Assembly (NCBI RefSeq): GCF_000024865.1
Contig: NC_013595.1
Location: 1,426,001 to 1,490,000, forward strand
Direction: 5' to 3'
DNA: 64,000 nt
From: Streptosporangium roseum DSM 43021
GTDB taxonomy: Bacteria > Actinomycetota > Actinomycetes > Streptosporangiales > Streptosporangiaceae
This document shows, one piece after another, positions 35,966 through 45,103 of the stretch. Each line of letters begins with the position of its first letter. Within the stretch, counting starts at the first letter, position 1. The notes beneath the pieces are model-generated. The model saw nothing but the letters and a program-made list of their open reading frames with translations. It did no database searches and was not told the DNA's origin. The translations under genes and the position numbers were made by a program.

Positions 35966-36921
35966 TGACCGTCCACGGCGGCGACGTCGAACCCGTCCCT
36001 CCCGAGGACGCCCACGGGCGGGGCGGGGAGGACGGGGCACGGCCGTACGAGATGGTCGTCGTCGGCTCGGTCAACGCCGACCTCGTGGTCCGCGTCGACC
36101 GCCGTCCCGCGCCCGGCGAGACCGTGATCGGCTCCGACCTGGTCACCCATCCCGGGGGGAAGGGCGCCAACCAGGCCGTCGCCGCGGCCCGGCTCGGCGC
36201 CCGCGTGGCCCTGCTCGGCAGGATCGGCTCCGACGGCCACGGCGAGTTCCTGCACAAGGCGCTCGCCGGCGACGGCGTGGGGCTGGGCCACCTCGTCGAG
36301 ACCCCGGGGCCGAGCGGCGTCGCCCTGATCACCGTGGGGGCGGACGGGGACAACAGCATCATCGTGTCACCGGGGGTCAACGCGCGGCTGAGCGAGGACG
36401 ACGTCGCCGCGGCGGCAGGCCTGCTGGCCTCGGCGCGGGTCGTCTCCCTGCAACTGGAGAGCCCGCTCGCCGCGGTCCTGGCCGCCGCCCGGACGGCGGC
36501 GCGGGTGGTCTTCAACCTGTCGCCTCCGGCCGTGGTCCCCGACGAGCTGCTGGCGCTCTGCGACCCGCTCGTCGTCAACGAACACGAGGCCGCGTTCCTG
36601 CTCGGGGGGCGCGGCGCCCCCGGCTCGCAGGCGCGGGCCCTGCTCGCGCTCGGGCCCCGCTCGGTGGTCCTCACATTGGGGGCCGGGGGCGCGGTCGTCG
36701 CCGAGCCGGGCGGGGTGATCGAGGTGCCGAGCCCCCGGGTGGAGGCCGTCGACACCACCGGCGCCGGTGACGCGTTCACCGGGGCGCTGGCCTGGCGCCT
36801 GGCCGGCGGCGACGACCTGGCCACCGCCACCGCCTTCGCGGTCCGGGTGGGCGCCGCCTCGGTGCGCAGGCCCGGCGCGCAGAGTTCCTATCCGTACCCG
36901 GAGGATCTGGAGGCCCTGTGA
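35965..36921 (+). CDS. rbsK: Ribokinase RbsK
   Basis: 318 residues from the ATG at 35965, sharing one base with the rbsB stop. VVVGSVNADLVVRVDRRPAPGETV and HPGGKGANQAVAAARLG are the ribokinase N-terminal signature, and VDTTGAGDAFTGALA holds the catalytic aspartate. It phosphorylates ribose to ribose-5-phosphate. The first about 28 residues are extra and non-conserved, so a start near MVVVGSVN is possible. GTGA overlap with rbsD. Confidence 0.93.
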   Translation: MTVHGGDVEPVPPEDAHGRGGEDGARPYEMVVVGSVNADLVVRVDRRPAPGETVIGSDLVTHPGGKGANQAVAAARLGARVALLGRIGSDGHGEFLHKALAGDGVGLGHLVETPGPSGVALITVGADGDNSIIVSPGVNARLSEDDVAAAAGLLASARVVSLQLESPLAAVLAAARTAARVVFNLSPPAVVPDELLALCDPLVVNEHEAAFLLGGRGAPGSQARALLALGPRSVVLTLGAGGAVVAEPGGVIEVPSPRVEAVDTTGAGDAFTGALAWRLAGGDDLATATAFAVRVGAASVRRPGAQSSYPYPEDLEAL

Positions 36922-37307
36922 AGCGCGCGGGAATCCTCAACGCGGCCCTGTCCGGCGGGCTCGCCCGCCTCGGCCACACCGACGAGCTGCTCGTCTGCGA
37001 CAGCGGGATGCCGCTGCCCCCCGGAGTCGAGGTCGTCGACCTCGCCTTCCTGCCAGGCATCCCGGCGTTCGCCGACGTGCTGGACGGAATCCTCGCCGAG
37101 CTCGTCGTCGAGGGCGCCACCGCGGCGCGGGAGGTCCGTACGGCCAACGCCGAGTGCGACGCCCTGCTCGCCGCCCGCCTGCCCGGCCTGACCTACATCC
37201 CGCACAGCGAGCTCAAGCGCCTGTCCCGCTCCAGCCGGCTGATCGTGCGGACCGGCGAGGCGCGGCCGTACGCCAACGTGCTCCTGCGGTGCGGGGTCGC
37301 GTTCTGA
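36918..37307 (+). CDS. rbsD: D-ribose pyranase RbsD
   Basis: 129 residues, GTG overlapping the rbsK stop. MKRAGILNAALSGGLARLGHTDELLVCDSGMPLP carries the catalytic H20, and ARPYANVLLRCGV is the C-terminal active-site segment. It interconverts pyranose and furanose forms so that ribokinase sees its substrate. It is the last gene of the cassette. Confidence 0.93.
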   Translation: MKRAGILNAALSGGLARLGHTDELLVCDSGMPLPPGVEVVDLAFLPGIPAFADVLDGILAELVVEGATAAREVRTANAECDALLAARLPGLTYIPHSELKRLSRSSRLIVRTGEARPYANVLLRCGVAF

Positions 37308-37379
37308 CCGTACGGCCCGCGGTCCCTTCCGGCCGGCCGGGCATCCCGGCGTGAGCGCGGATGTGGATACGCTTCCTGC

Positions 37380-38375
37380 GTGGACATCGACGTCTTTGTC
37401 AGCGCGCACCGGCAGGCCTGGGACCGGCTGGAGGACCTCGTCCGGCGCCGGAGGTCGCTGAACGGCGCCGAGATCGACGAACTGGTCGACCTCTACCAGC
37501 GGGTCGCCACCCACCTGTCCATCGTGCGCTCGGGATCGGCCGACCCCATCCTGGTGGGCCGGCTGTCGGCGCTGGTCGCCCGTGCCCGCTCGGCGGTGAC
37601 CGGCGCGCACACCCCCGCCTGGCGGGAGTTCATCCGCTTCTTCGCCGTCTCCTTCCCGGTGGTCGCCTACCGGGCCCGCTGGTGGTGGCTCGGCACGACC
37701 GCCGCGTTCGTCCTGGTCTCCGCGGTCGTCGCCGTCTGGGTGGCGGGCGACCCCGCCGTCCAGGCCGCGATCGGCACGCCCGAGGAGATCACCCAGCTCG
37801 TCGACCACGACTTCGCCGACTACTACTCGGAGCACCCCGCGGCCTCGTTCGCCGGGCAGGTCTGGGTCAACAACGCCTGGGTCTCGATGCAGGTCATCAT
37901 CATGGCCGTGCTGCTCGGCCTGCCGATCCCCTACATCCTGTGGGAGAACGCGCTCAACGTGGCCGTCTCCGCCGGTCTGATGGCCTCGCGCGGCAAGCTG
38001 GACATCTTCTTCGGCCTGATCACCCCGCACGGTCTGCTGGAGCTGACCGCGGTGTTCCTGGCCGCGGCCGTCGGCATGCGCCTCGGCTGGACGGTCGTCG
38101 ACCCCGGTCCCAGAAAGCGCGGCGAGGCCCTCGCCGAGCAGGGCAGGGCCGTCATGAGCGTGGCCCTCGGCCTGGTCGTGGTGCTGTTCGTCTCCGGCCT
38201 GATCGAGGGACTGGTCACCCCCTCGGGCCTGCCCACCTGGGCGCGGATCGGAATCGGAGTGGTCGCGGAGGCGGCCTTCCTCGCCTACGTGATCTTCTTC
38301 GGCCGCCGGGCGCTGGCCGCCCAGGAGACGGGAGACCTGGAGCGGGCCCCCGACCTCGCGCCGAGCGCCGGCTAG
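37380..38375 (+). CDS. SpoIIM-type (stage II sporulation protein M) membrane protein
   Basis: 331 residues, GTG start. A soluble N-terminal part (MDIDVFVSAHRQAWDRLEDLVRR, YQRVATHLS) precedes about six hydrophobic segments; FFGLITPHGLLELTAVFLAAAVGMRLGW is the SpoIIM family core. In other actinobacteria it is divergent from RDD and neighbours DUF58 and MoxR genes; here it is separated from RDD by rbs and from DUF58 by a kinase gene. Confidence 0.88.
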   Translation: MDIDVFVSAHRQAWDRLEDLVRRRRSLNGAEIDELVDLYQRVATHLSIVRSGSADPILVGRLSALVARARSAVTGAHTPAWREFIRFFAVSFPVVAYRARWWWLGTTAAFVLVSAVVAVWVAGDPAVQAAIGTPEEITQLVDHDFADYYSEHPAASFAGQVWVNNAWVSMQVIIMAVLLGLPIPYILWENALNVAVSAGLMASRGKLDIFFGLITPHGLLELTAVFLAAAVGMRLGWTVVDPGPRKRGEALAEQGRAVMSVALGLVVVLFVSGLIEGLVTPSGLPTWARIGIGVVAEAAFLAYVIFFGRRALAAQETGDLERAPDLAPSAG

Positions 38376-38524
38376 GTGTACCGCCCCGGCAGGCCGGTGA
38401 CGCGGCTGACGGGTGGCCGGCCTCCCGACGCGGTGTGTCCCCAGTGCGGGTTGTACATGTCTGGCCAGGGGTCAAGGGCGGCGCGGTGCCCGGTGCTCGG
38501 CGGGCTGTCGCCAGCGGCGCGTGT

Positions 38525-38562
38525 TTGACCGGCCTTCACCCGAGATCAGTAATATCCCGCAA
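38525..38562 (+). promoter_or_regulatory. Promoter of the kinase gene with a leaderless start
   Basis: TTGACC (38525-38530) and TAATAT (38550-38555) are good hexamers with a 19-bp spacer. The last base of TAATAT is 7 nt before ATG 38562, so the transcript should begin at the start codon. No Shine-Dalgarno sequence is present. Confidence 0.55.
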
Positions 38563-40712
38563 TGACCTTTCTCGCAGGCGACGGGACAGCGGCCATCGGT
38601 CCGTTCAGGGTTGTTCGGCTACTGGGGGAAGGAGGTATGGGCCAGGTCTATCTGGCCACCTCGGCCAGCGGCAGGTCCGTGGCGGTCAAGGTGGTACGCC
38701 CGGAGCTTGCCGGCGATCCGAGCTTCCGGCGCCGGTTCAAGGCCGAGGTCGAGGCCGCCAGGGCGGTCAGCGGTGCCTTCACCACGCCGGTCGTGGACGC
38801 CGATCCCGACGGGCCGGTGCCCTGGCTGGCCACCGTCTATGTGCCCGGCCCCTCGCTGCAGAGCGAGATCGAGACACATGGCCCGATGCCCGAGGCGCAG
38901 GTGCGGATACTCGGCGCGAGGTTGGCAGAGGCGCTGGCCGCGATCCATCGTGCCGGGATCATCCACCGGGATCTCAAGCCGTCGAACATCCTGCTCGCCG
39001 ACGACGGCCCGCGGGTGATCGACTTCGGGATCAGCCGGGCCGCCGACGGCACCTCGCTCACCGCTACCGGCGGTGTCATCGGATCGGCCGGATACATGTC
39101 CCCCGAGCAGATCGCCGGGCGCGAGCTGACCTCGATGAGCGACGTGTTCGCGCTCGGCGCGGTGGTGGCCTTCGCGTCGACCGGCAGGTCCGCGTTCGGA
39201 ACCGGCCCTTTCCAGGCGGTGATGTTCCGCGCCGCCTACGAACCGCCCCAGCTCGACGGGATGCCGCCAGGGCTCGTCGGTCTGGTCTCCGCCTGCCTGG
39301 ACAAGGATCCGCTGCGCCGGCCGGCGGTCGCCCGATTACCGGAGCTCTTCGTCACCCCTGGCCCGAACGCGTCGCCGGAGACGGTCGTGTTGCCGGAAAC
39401 GGTCGTGTCGCCGGAAACGGTCGTGTCGCCGGAGCCGACCGAGATACTGCCGCCGTCGCCCCAGCGGCGCCAGTTGATCATCAGTGGCGCCGTGGCCACC
39501 GTCGTGGCTGTCGCGGGCGCGTCGGCCGCCCTGCTCGCCACATCGGGAAGAGACCGGCCCACCAGAGGTGCCACGGCCACTGGCTCGCCGAGCGGCTCCA
39601 CAGGTGCCCAACCCCTCTGGACCCGCACCGTCTCCGGTGAGAAAGGCAGCCTCGCGACCCTGGGCGACCTGATCTTCTGCCTTGACAAGGAAGGGACGGA
39701 TGCCTTCACCCTGAAGGACGGCAAGCCCCGCTGGAAGAGCGAGACCAACTATGCGGGGTACTACCCCAAGCTCGTGGGCAAGCGGATCTACATGCTCGGC
39801 GACAACGACTCGATCAGCGCCTTCGATCCGCGGACGGGCGAGGAGCTGTGGATCTCCGGACTGAGCGACGGCGAACCCGAGTGGACTTTCCCATCCGGTT
39901 CGACGCTCGTGGTGAGGGACACCCGCGACCGCCTGCACGGCCTCGACGCCGCGACCGGGAAACAGCGCTGGACCTTCACCCCCGAAGGGAGACCTCTTTT
40001 CCTGGAGGGAGAGGCTGCCCGGGGAGTCGTGCTGGCGACTCCGGAATACTTCGACGCCTATGCCGCCATCTCCATCACCGACGGCGAACTGAGCTGGTCC
40101 AGGCAGGGCAGGTTGCACGCTCAGTGTACGGACGGCAAACGGTTCTACGTCCTCGGCCCGGGGCTGAACCTGGCGGCCCTGGACCCGCTCACCGGTCGCG
40201 AGATCTGGAACAGGCCCAGCCGTATGCCCCCGTACAGTTCTCGAACGGGCCAACCATCCTATGAGCTGGTCCTCGCGGAGGACATGCTCGTCTGCCGCTG
40301 CAGCGGACCGGAGAGAGTCGCCGTCTTCGACGTCGCCACCGGCCGCCGCCGCTGGCCCGCCAAGTCCATCACCGGACTGATCTGGGCAAGGTCGGACCGG
40401 ACGTTCATATACGTGGATTCAGAAATCAAAGCGTGTGACCTCCTGACCGGAGAGACCCTCTGGACAGGAGAGGCCGCGGACAACTCGCTCCGCTTTCGAG
40501 GCGGTACGGAAGACCTCCTCATCGGCGCGACGATCGAGGGCCTCCATGGCTGGGATGTCAAGAGCGGGCGGCGGAGCTGGAATTTCCCCTATCCGACCGA
40601 CAACGCTTTCGACTGGGGTGTTCTGCGCACCCCGGGCCGGCTGTTCGCCAAGCACAGGGGGAACCTCTTCGCCTTCGACTTCCCCGGGGCGAAGGCTCCG
40701 ATCATCAATTGA
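38562..40712 (+). CDS. Transmembrane Ser/Thr protein kinase with PQQ-like beta-propeller sensor
   Basis: 716 residues. The kinase domain (about 12-265) is complete: GEGGMGQVYLA, VAVKVV, IIHRDLKPSNILL, VIDFGISRA and GYMSPEQ. A juxtamembrane segment with three SPETVV/LPETVV repeats leads to one membrane helix (about 305-328). The extracytoplasmic part is a PQQ-type propeller with repeated FDPRTGEELW, LDPLTGREIW and CDLLTGETLW blades. It probably senses an envelope signal. Flanked by core envelope genes, it looks like an insertion between SpoIIM and DUF58. Confidence 0.9.
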   Translation: MTFLAGDGTAAIGPFRVVRLLGEGGMGQVYLATSASGRSVAVKVVRPELAGDPSFRRRFKAEVEAARAVSGAFTTPVVDADPDGPVPWLATVYVPGPSLQSEIETHGPMPEAQVRILGARLAEALAAIHRAGIIHRDLKPSNILLADDGPRVIDFGISRAADGTSLTATGGVIGSAGYMSPEQIAGRELTSMSDVFALGAVVAFASTGRSAFGTGPFQAVMFRAAYEPPQLDGMPPGLVGLVSACLDKDPLRRPAVARLPELFVTPGPNASPETVVLPETVVSPETVVSPEPTEILPPSPQRRQLIISGAVATVVAVAGASAALLATSGRDRPTRGATATGSPSGSTGAQPLWTRTVSGEKGSLATLGDLIFCLDKEGTDAFTLKDGKPRWKSETNYAGYYPKLVGKRIYMLGDNDSISAFDPRTGEELWISGLSDGEPEWTFPSGSTLVVRDTRDRLHGLDAATGKQRWTFTPEGRPLFLEGEAARGVVLATPEYFDAYAAISITDGELSWSRQGRLHAQCTDGKRFYVLGPGLNLAALDPLTGREIWNRPSRMPPYSSRTGQPSYELVLAEDMLVCRCSGPERVAVFDVATGRRRWPAKSITGLIWARSDRTFIYVDSEIKACDLLTGETLWTGEAADNSLRFRGGTEDLLIGATIEGLHGWDVKSGRRSWNFPYPTDNAFDWGVLRTPGRLFAKHRGNLFAFDFPGAKAPIIN

Positions 40713-40824
40713 CCCGGGGCGATCCTGCTGAGACCGTCATCACCCCAGGTCAGCAGGGACGCAGCGCCAGGGCGGCCATGGCGGGCCGGAAGGTCCGCAG
40801 ACGCGCCCCGAGCGCCGGGAGCGG

Positions 40825-42192
40825 TCAGAGGCGGCCCGCGGCCTTCAGCGCGAGGTAGGCGTCGGCCAGGGCGGGCGCGATCTGCTCCGGGGCGGCGTCC
40901 ACGACCTCCACGCCCTGGCGGCGCAGCCGGGCGGTGATCCTGCGCCGGCCGGAGTTCTGGTGCTCCGCGGCCGCCGCGTTGTAGACCAGCTCCGGCGTGC
41001 CGCGCCCGGCCGCCATCACGGCCACCTGCGGGTCGGAGACGGCGGCGAGGAGCACCAGGTGCCGCGAGGAGAGCTGGGGGAGCATCGGCAGGAGCCCCTC
41101 CTCCAGCGACGCCGCGTTCAGGTCGGTCAGCACGACGACCAGGCAGCGCCGCTTGGCCCGCGCGAGAATGGCCGCGACCATCCCGGCCGAGTCGGCCTCG
41201 ACGAGCTCGGCCTCCAGCGGTGCCATGGTGTTGACCAGCGACGACAGCAGTTCGGTACGGCTGGCGCCGGACACCCAGGCGCGCACCGCGCGGTCGTAGG
41301 CCAGGAAGTCCACCCGGTCCCCGGCGCGGGCGGCCAGCGCGGCCAGCAGCAGCGCCGCGTCCATCGACCAGTCCAGCCGGGGCCAGCCCGGCACGACCGC
41401 CGCCCCGCCGTACAGGCCGCCGGGCCCGGGCGTCTCGCCGGCCAGCGGGATGGGGGCCGTGCCGACCCGGCCGGCCGAGGTGCGGCCGGTGTCCAGGACG
41501 ATCAGGACCCGCCGGTCGCGCTCCGGCCGCCAGGTGCGGACCACGACGTCGTTGCGGCGGGCGGTGGCCCGCCAGTCGATCGAACGGACGTCGTCGCCGA
41601 CCACGTACTCGCGGAGCGAGTCGAACTCGGTGCCCTGCCCCCTGACCATCGACGGGTGCTGGCCCTCCAGCTCCCTGAGCCTGGACAGCTTGGCGGGCAG
41701 GTGTTTGCGGCTGAGGAACGGCGGCAGCACCCGCACCGACCACGGCACCCGGTGGGAGCCCTGGCGGGCCGCGATGCCCAGCGGGCCCAGCGTGCGCACG
41801 GTGACCGTGACCGCCTCGCGGTCGCCCCGGCGGGTGGGGGTGAGCGTCATGGTGAGGCGGCGGCGCTCGCCGGCGGGCACGTCCAGCGGCAGGCGCCGCG
41901 GCGTGGCCCCGGCCGAGGGGGGCCAGGCGTCCCTGAGCATGCCCCGGGCCCGGCGGGGGCCGGGGTTCTCCACGATCAGCTCGACCGTGGCGGACTCGCC
42001 GAGCCGTATCAGCCGGTCGCCCGAGCGGGTGAACCGCAGCTGCCGCACGCCTGCGGCCAGCAGCAGGTCGACCGCGACCAGCGCCAGGAGCACCAGCGCC
42101 ACCCCGGCCACGGCCGGAGCCGGCCGCGGCGCGAAGAGCACGGCCAGCGTGCCCAGCAGGGCCAGCAGGGCGGCCCGTCCTGTCAGTGCCAT
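40825..42192 (-). CDS. DUF58 domain protein
   Basis: 455 residues with two N-terminal hydrophobic segments (about 5-50), a beta-rich middle and the DUF58 block GTEFDSLREYVVGDDVRSIDWRATARRNDVVVRTWRPERDRRVLIVLDTGRTS, which includes a VWA-like metal-site region. It lies 4 bp after the MoxR ATPase gene; MoxR-DUF58 pairs act as chaperone and partner in assembling or activating complexes. Its function here is inferred from that pairing. Confidence 0.88.
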   Translation of the reverse strand: MALTGRAALLALLGTLAVLFAPRPAPAVAGVALVLLALVAVDLLLAAGVRQLRFTRSGDRLIRLGESATVELIVENPGPRRARGMLRDAWPPSAGATPRRLPLDVPAGERRRLTMTLTPTRRGDREAVTVTVRTLGPLGIAARQGSHRVPWSVRVLPPFLSRKHLPAKLSRLRELEGQHPSMVRGQGTEFDSLREYVVGDDVRSIDWRATARRNDVVVRTWRPERDRRVLIVLDTGRTSAGRVGTAPIPLAGETPGPGGLYGGAAVVPGWPRLDWSMDAALLLAALAARAGDRVDFLAYDRAVRAWVSGASRTELLSSLVNTMAPLEAELVEADSAGMVAAILARAKRRCLVVVLTDLNAASLEEGLLPMLPQLSSRHLVLLAAVSDPQVAVMAAGRGTPELVYNAAAAEHQNSGRRRITARLRRQGVEVVDAAPEQIAPALADAYLALKAAGRL

Positions 42193-42196
42193 CGGC

Positions 42197-43207
42197 TCAG
42201 CGGGGGACGGGGACGGAGGCGAGGATGGCGTCGATCAGGCCGTCGGCGGTCGCGCCCTCCAGCTCGGCCTCGGGCCGGAGCTGGATCCGGTGCCGCATGG
42301 AGGGCCTGGCCAGCGCCTTGACGTCGTCCGGGGTCACGTAGGAGCGGCCGGACAGCCAGGCCCAGGCCCGTGCCCCGGCCAGCAGCGCGGTGGCGCCACG
42401 CGGGGAGACGCCGAGCTGCAGTGACGGCGACTGCCGGGTGGCCCTGGCGATGTCGACGATGTAGCCGAGCACCTCGGGGCCGGTGTGCACCTGGCTGACC
42501 GCCGCGCGGCCGGCATCCAGGTCGGCGATGGTGGCCACGGCCTTGACGTGGGACAGGTCGCGCGGGTCGAAGCCCAGCGCGTGCCGTTCCAGCACCGCGA
42601 TCTCCTGGTCGCGGGGCGGCAGCGGCACGGTCAGCTTGAGCAGGAAGCGGTCGAGCTGCGCCTCGGGGAGCTGGTAGGTGCCTTCGTACTCGACCGGGTT
42701 CTGGGTGGCGGCCACGATGAACGGCTCGGGCAGCCTGCGCGGCTTGCCGTCCACGCTGACCTGCCGCTCCTCCATCGCCTCCAGCAACGCCGCCTGCGTC
42801 TTGGGAGGCGTGCGGTTGATCTCGTCGGCGAGCAGCAGGTTGGTGAAGACCGGGCCCTGGCGGAACTCGAACTCCGACGTCTTCGCGTCGTAGATCAGGG
42901 AGCCGGTGACGTCGCCCGGCATCAGGTCGGGGGTGAACTGCACCCGCTTGAAGTCCAGCGAGAGCGCCGCCGCCAGGGTCCTGACCAGCAGGGTCTTGGC
43001 GACGCCCGGCACGCCTTCGAGCAGCACGTGTCCCCGGCAGAGCAGCGCGATCACCAACCCGGTGACCACGGCGTCCTGGCCGACGACGGCCTTGGCGACC
43101 TCGGCGCGCAGGCCCGCCAGCGCCTCCCGGGCGGCGCTCGCGCCGGGCGCTGTCCCCGCGACCGGGGGTGTCTCCGCCAGGCCGCTGTTCTCCGGTGGCA
43201 TGGTCAC
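42197..43207 (-). CDS. MoxR-family AAA+ ATPase
   Basis: 336 residues from the GTG at 43207, with AGGAG at a good distance; ATG 43201 is the alternative. Walker A GVPGVAKTLLVRTLA, Walker B LLLADEINRTPPKTQAALLEAMEE and sensor AATQNPVEYEGTYQLPEAQLDRF are all intact. It is in the same transcript direction as the DUF4129 / DUF4350 / DUF58 genes and probably remodels their products. Confidence 0.93.
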   Translation of the reverse strand: MTMPPENSGLAETPPVAGTAPGASAAREALAGLRAEVAKAVVGQDAVVTGLVIALLCRGHVLLEGVPGVAKTLLVRTLAAALSLDFKRVQFTPDLMPGDVTGSLIYDAKTSEFEFRQGPVFTNLLLADEINRTPPKTQAALLEAMEERQVSVDGKPRRLPEPFIVAATQNPVEYEGTYQLPEAQLDRFLLKLTVPLPPRDQEIAVLERHALGFDPRDLSHVKAVATIADLDAGRAAVSQVHTGPEVLGYIVDIARATRQSPSLQLGVSPRGATALLAGARAWAWLSGRSYVTPDDVKALARPSMRHRIQLRPEAELEGATADGLIDAILASVPVPR

Positions 43208-43274
43208 GAGGACTCCTCTGCCGGCTCCGGCGGCACCGTGCCGCCGTGCCCGACGGTCTGCTCGCTACGCTCGC

Positions 43275-44435
43275 TCACGACTCTTTGACCTGCCTCTCCA
43301 ACATGTCCAGATATGCGGCCAGGGCTACCAGCCCGGCCTCGTCCGCCGGCGGCGGGCCGTACAGGGCGGCGCCCACGTGGAGGCGCGCCTGTCCGGTGCG
43401 TTCGGCGATCGCTTCGACCTTCGCGTCCGGCCCGGCCGCCGACGGCAGGCCGAGCCGGGGGGTGACCCGGTCGACGAAACTCGTGCGGAGGGCGACGGCG
43501 GCCCGGTCGCGGGCCCGCCTGGCCCGGTAGAGCCTGCCCCGGCCCTCCACGGTCTCGGCCGCCCTGACCACGACGGGCAGCCGTTCGGCCACCACCGGGC
43601 CGAGCCGGCGGCCCCGCCAGAGTGCCAGCAGGAGGACCGCGACGGCCAGTTGCACCACGGCCCACCTGACCCCGCCGGGGATCAGGTCGTAGAACCCCTG
43701 CTCGCCGCTGGCCCGCGCGGCGGTCTCGGGGGCCACCAGCCAGACCAGGGCGGGCCTGGCCCCGGCGAGGTTCATCGCCAGGGCGGCGTTGCCGTCCTCG
43801 GCCAGCCGCAGGTTGCTCATGAACTGGCCGTCGCCCGTGACCGTGACCGTCCTGCCCTCGTCGGTGTAGCTGACCAGGGTGGGCCTGCCGTCGGCCGGGT
43901 AGCAGCCGGTCGCCCCGGAGGGGGCGGTGAGGGCCGAGCCCCCCAGGTAGGCGCTGCCCGCCCTGGTCGCGGCCCGCAGCTCGCAGCGGGGCTCGCGCGA
44001 GCGCGCCCGCGCCTCCTCGGCGGGCCTCACGCCGGGGGTGATCAGCTCCTGGTGCGGCTGCACGCCGACCACGAGCAGGTCGGCGGGGATCGCGCCGAGC
44101 CGCCGGGCCTCCTCCTCGCCGAGGAAGGAGGTGTCGCTGAGCAGCAGCGTGCGGTCGCCGGAGCCGGCGGCCTCCGCCTCGGCGACGGAGGTGACCCGTG
44201 TGACCTGCACGCCGTGGGCCCGCAGCAGCTGGGCCAGTGCCCTGCCGCCGGACGGCGAGGTGTCGGCGGGATCGAGCGGCCTTCCCCCGCCGGAGCCGCT
44301 GAGCAGCACGCCGATCACGGCGCCGGCGACCACGATGAGCGCGACCAGGAGGATGCCCCGGCCGCCGCGCCACAGGGTCGCGGCGGTCGGCGAGGTGGAC
44401 GTCGACCCCGTCCCGGGGGCGGCGGCGAGGCTCAC
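43275..44435 (-). CDS. DUF4350 domain membrane protein
   Basis: 386 residues from the GTG at 44435, overlapping the upstream stop as GTGA. Hydrophobic segments near 28-47 and 270-290 flank an extracytoplasmic domain with DPADTSPSGGRALAQLLRAHGVQV and LLLSDTSFLGEEEARRLG, characteristic of DUF4350. A basic, ATP-independent cytoplasmic tail follows. It belongs to the MoxR-DUF58 cluster; its function is unknown. Confidence 0.83.
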   Translation of the reverse strand: MSLAAAPGTGSTSTSPTAATLWRGGRGILLVALIVVAGAVIGVLLSGSGGGRPLDPADTSPSGGRALAQLLRAHGVQVTRVTSVAEAEAAGSGDRTLLLSDTSFLGEEEARRLGAIPADLLVVGVQPHQELITPGVRPAEEARARSREPRCELRAATRAGSAYLGGSALTAPSGATGCYPADGRPTLVSYTDEGRTVTVTGDGQFMSNLRLAEDGNAALAMNLAGARPALVWLVAPETAARASGEQGFYDLIPGGVRWAVVQLAVAVLLLALWRGRRLGPVVAERLPVVVRAAETVEGRGRLYRARRARDRAAVALRTSFVDRVTPRLGLPSAAGPDAKVEAIAERTGQARLHVGAALYGPPPADEAGLVALAAYLDMLERQVKES

Positions 44436-45103
44436 GAGGGCACCGCCTTCGCGGGGGCGGCGGGCACGGGACGGGCCGTGCGCAACCGCTCGTCGAGGTC
44501 GCGCAGGACTTCGTAGGCCTCGGCCGTGCCCGGCACCTCGCCGTAGGTCACGTCGTCGAACACCCGCGCCGCGGTGGTCAGCTCCCCGGCGAAGGCGGGC
44601 AGGACCCGCCCCGCCTCGGCGGCGAGCTCGCCCGCCGTACGGCCGGGCGTGGAGTCGACGATGGCGCGGTCCTCCAGGTCTCGGGCGACGGCTCTGAGCC
44701 GTTCGCGGACGGCCTCGGCCCACCGGGACTCGGCGGCCAGCCGCTCGGCGGCGTCGCGGTGCTCGGCAGCGGTGCGGCGACGGTCTCCGAAGATCCCATC
44801 CTGGCGTACGGCGCCGCCCCGGGTGGCCCTGCGCGCGATCGTGACCACCGCGGTGATGGCCGCGATCACGATCACGGCCAGGACGACCCGCGCGGCCACG
44901 CTGCCGACGACGCCCACGGACTCCTGGTCCAGCAGGTCGCCGAGGAACTGGCTCACGGCCCGCATGGCGCGGTCGATCAGGGATTCCTTGGCGTATTCGG
45001 GCTTGAGCAGCTCCTGGAGCGCCTCGCGCCGGGCCTGGTCCCGGTCGATGTCGATCGGGGTCGGGGACGCCAGGAGCGCCGGGAGGGTCAGGAGTCGCGC
45101 CAC
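44432..45103 (-). CDS. DUF4129 domain membrane protein
   Basis: 223 residues from the GTG at 45103, which lies 16 bp inside the upstream gene. One clear helix (about 65-90), with a possible signal segment at the start, then the DUF4129 domain, RRTAAEHRDAAERLAAESRWAEAVRERLRAVARDLEDRAIVDSTPGRTAGELA, which is a common partner of MoxR systems and sometimes fused to transglutaminases. There is no catalytic triad here. Confidence 0.8.
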   Translation of the reverse strand: MARLLTLPALLASPTPIDIDRDQARREALQELLKPEYAKESLIDRAMRAVSQFLGDLLDQESVGVVGSVAARVVLAVIVIAAITAVVTIARRATRGGAVRQDGIFGDRRRTAAEHRDAAERLAAESRWAEAVRERLRAVARDLEDRAIVDSTPGRTAGELAAEAGRVLPAFAGELTTAARVFDDVTYGEVPGTAEAYEVLRDLDERLRTARPVPAAPAKAVPS

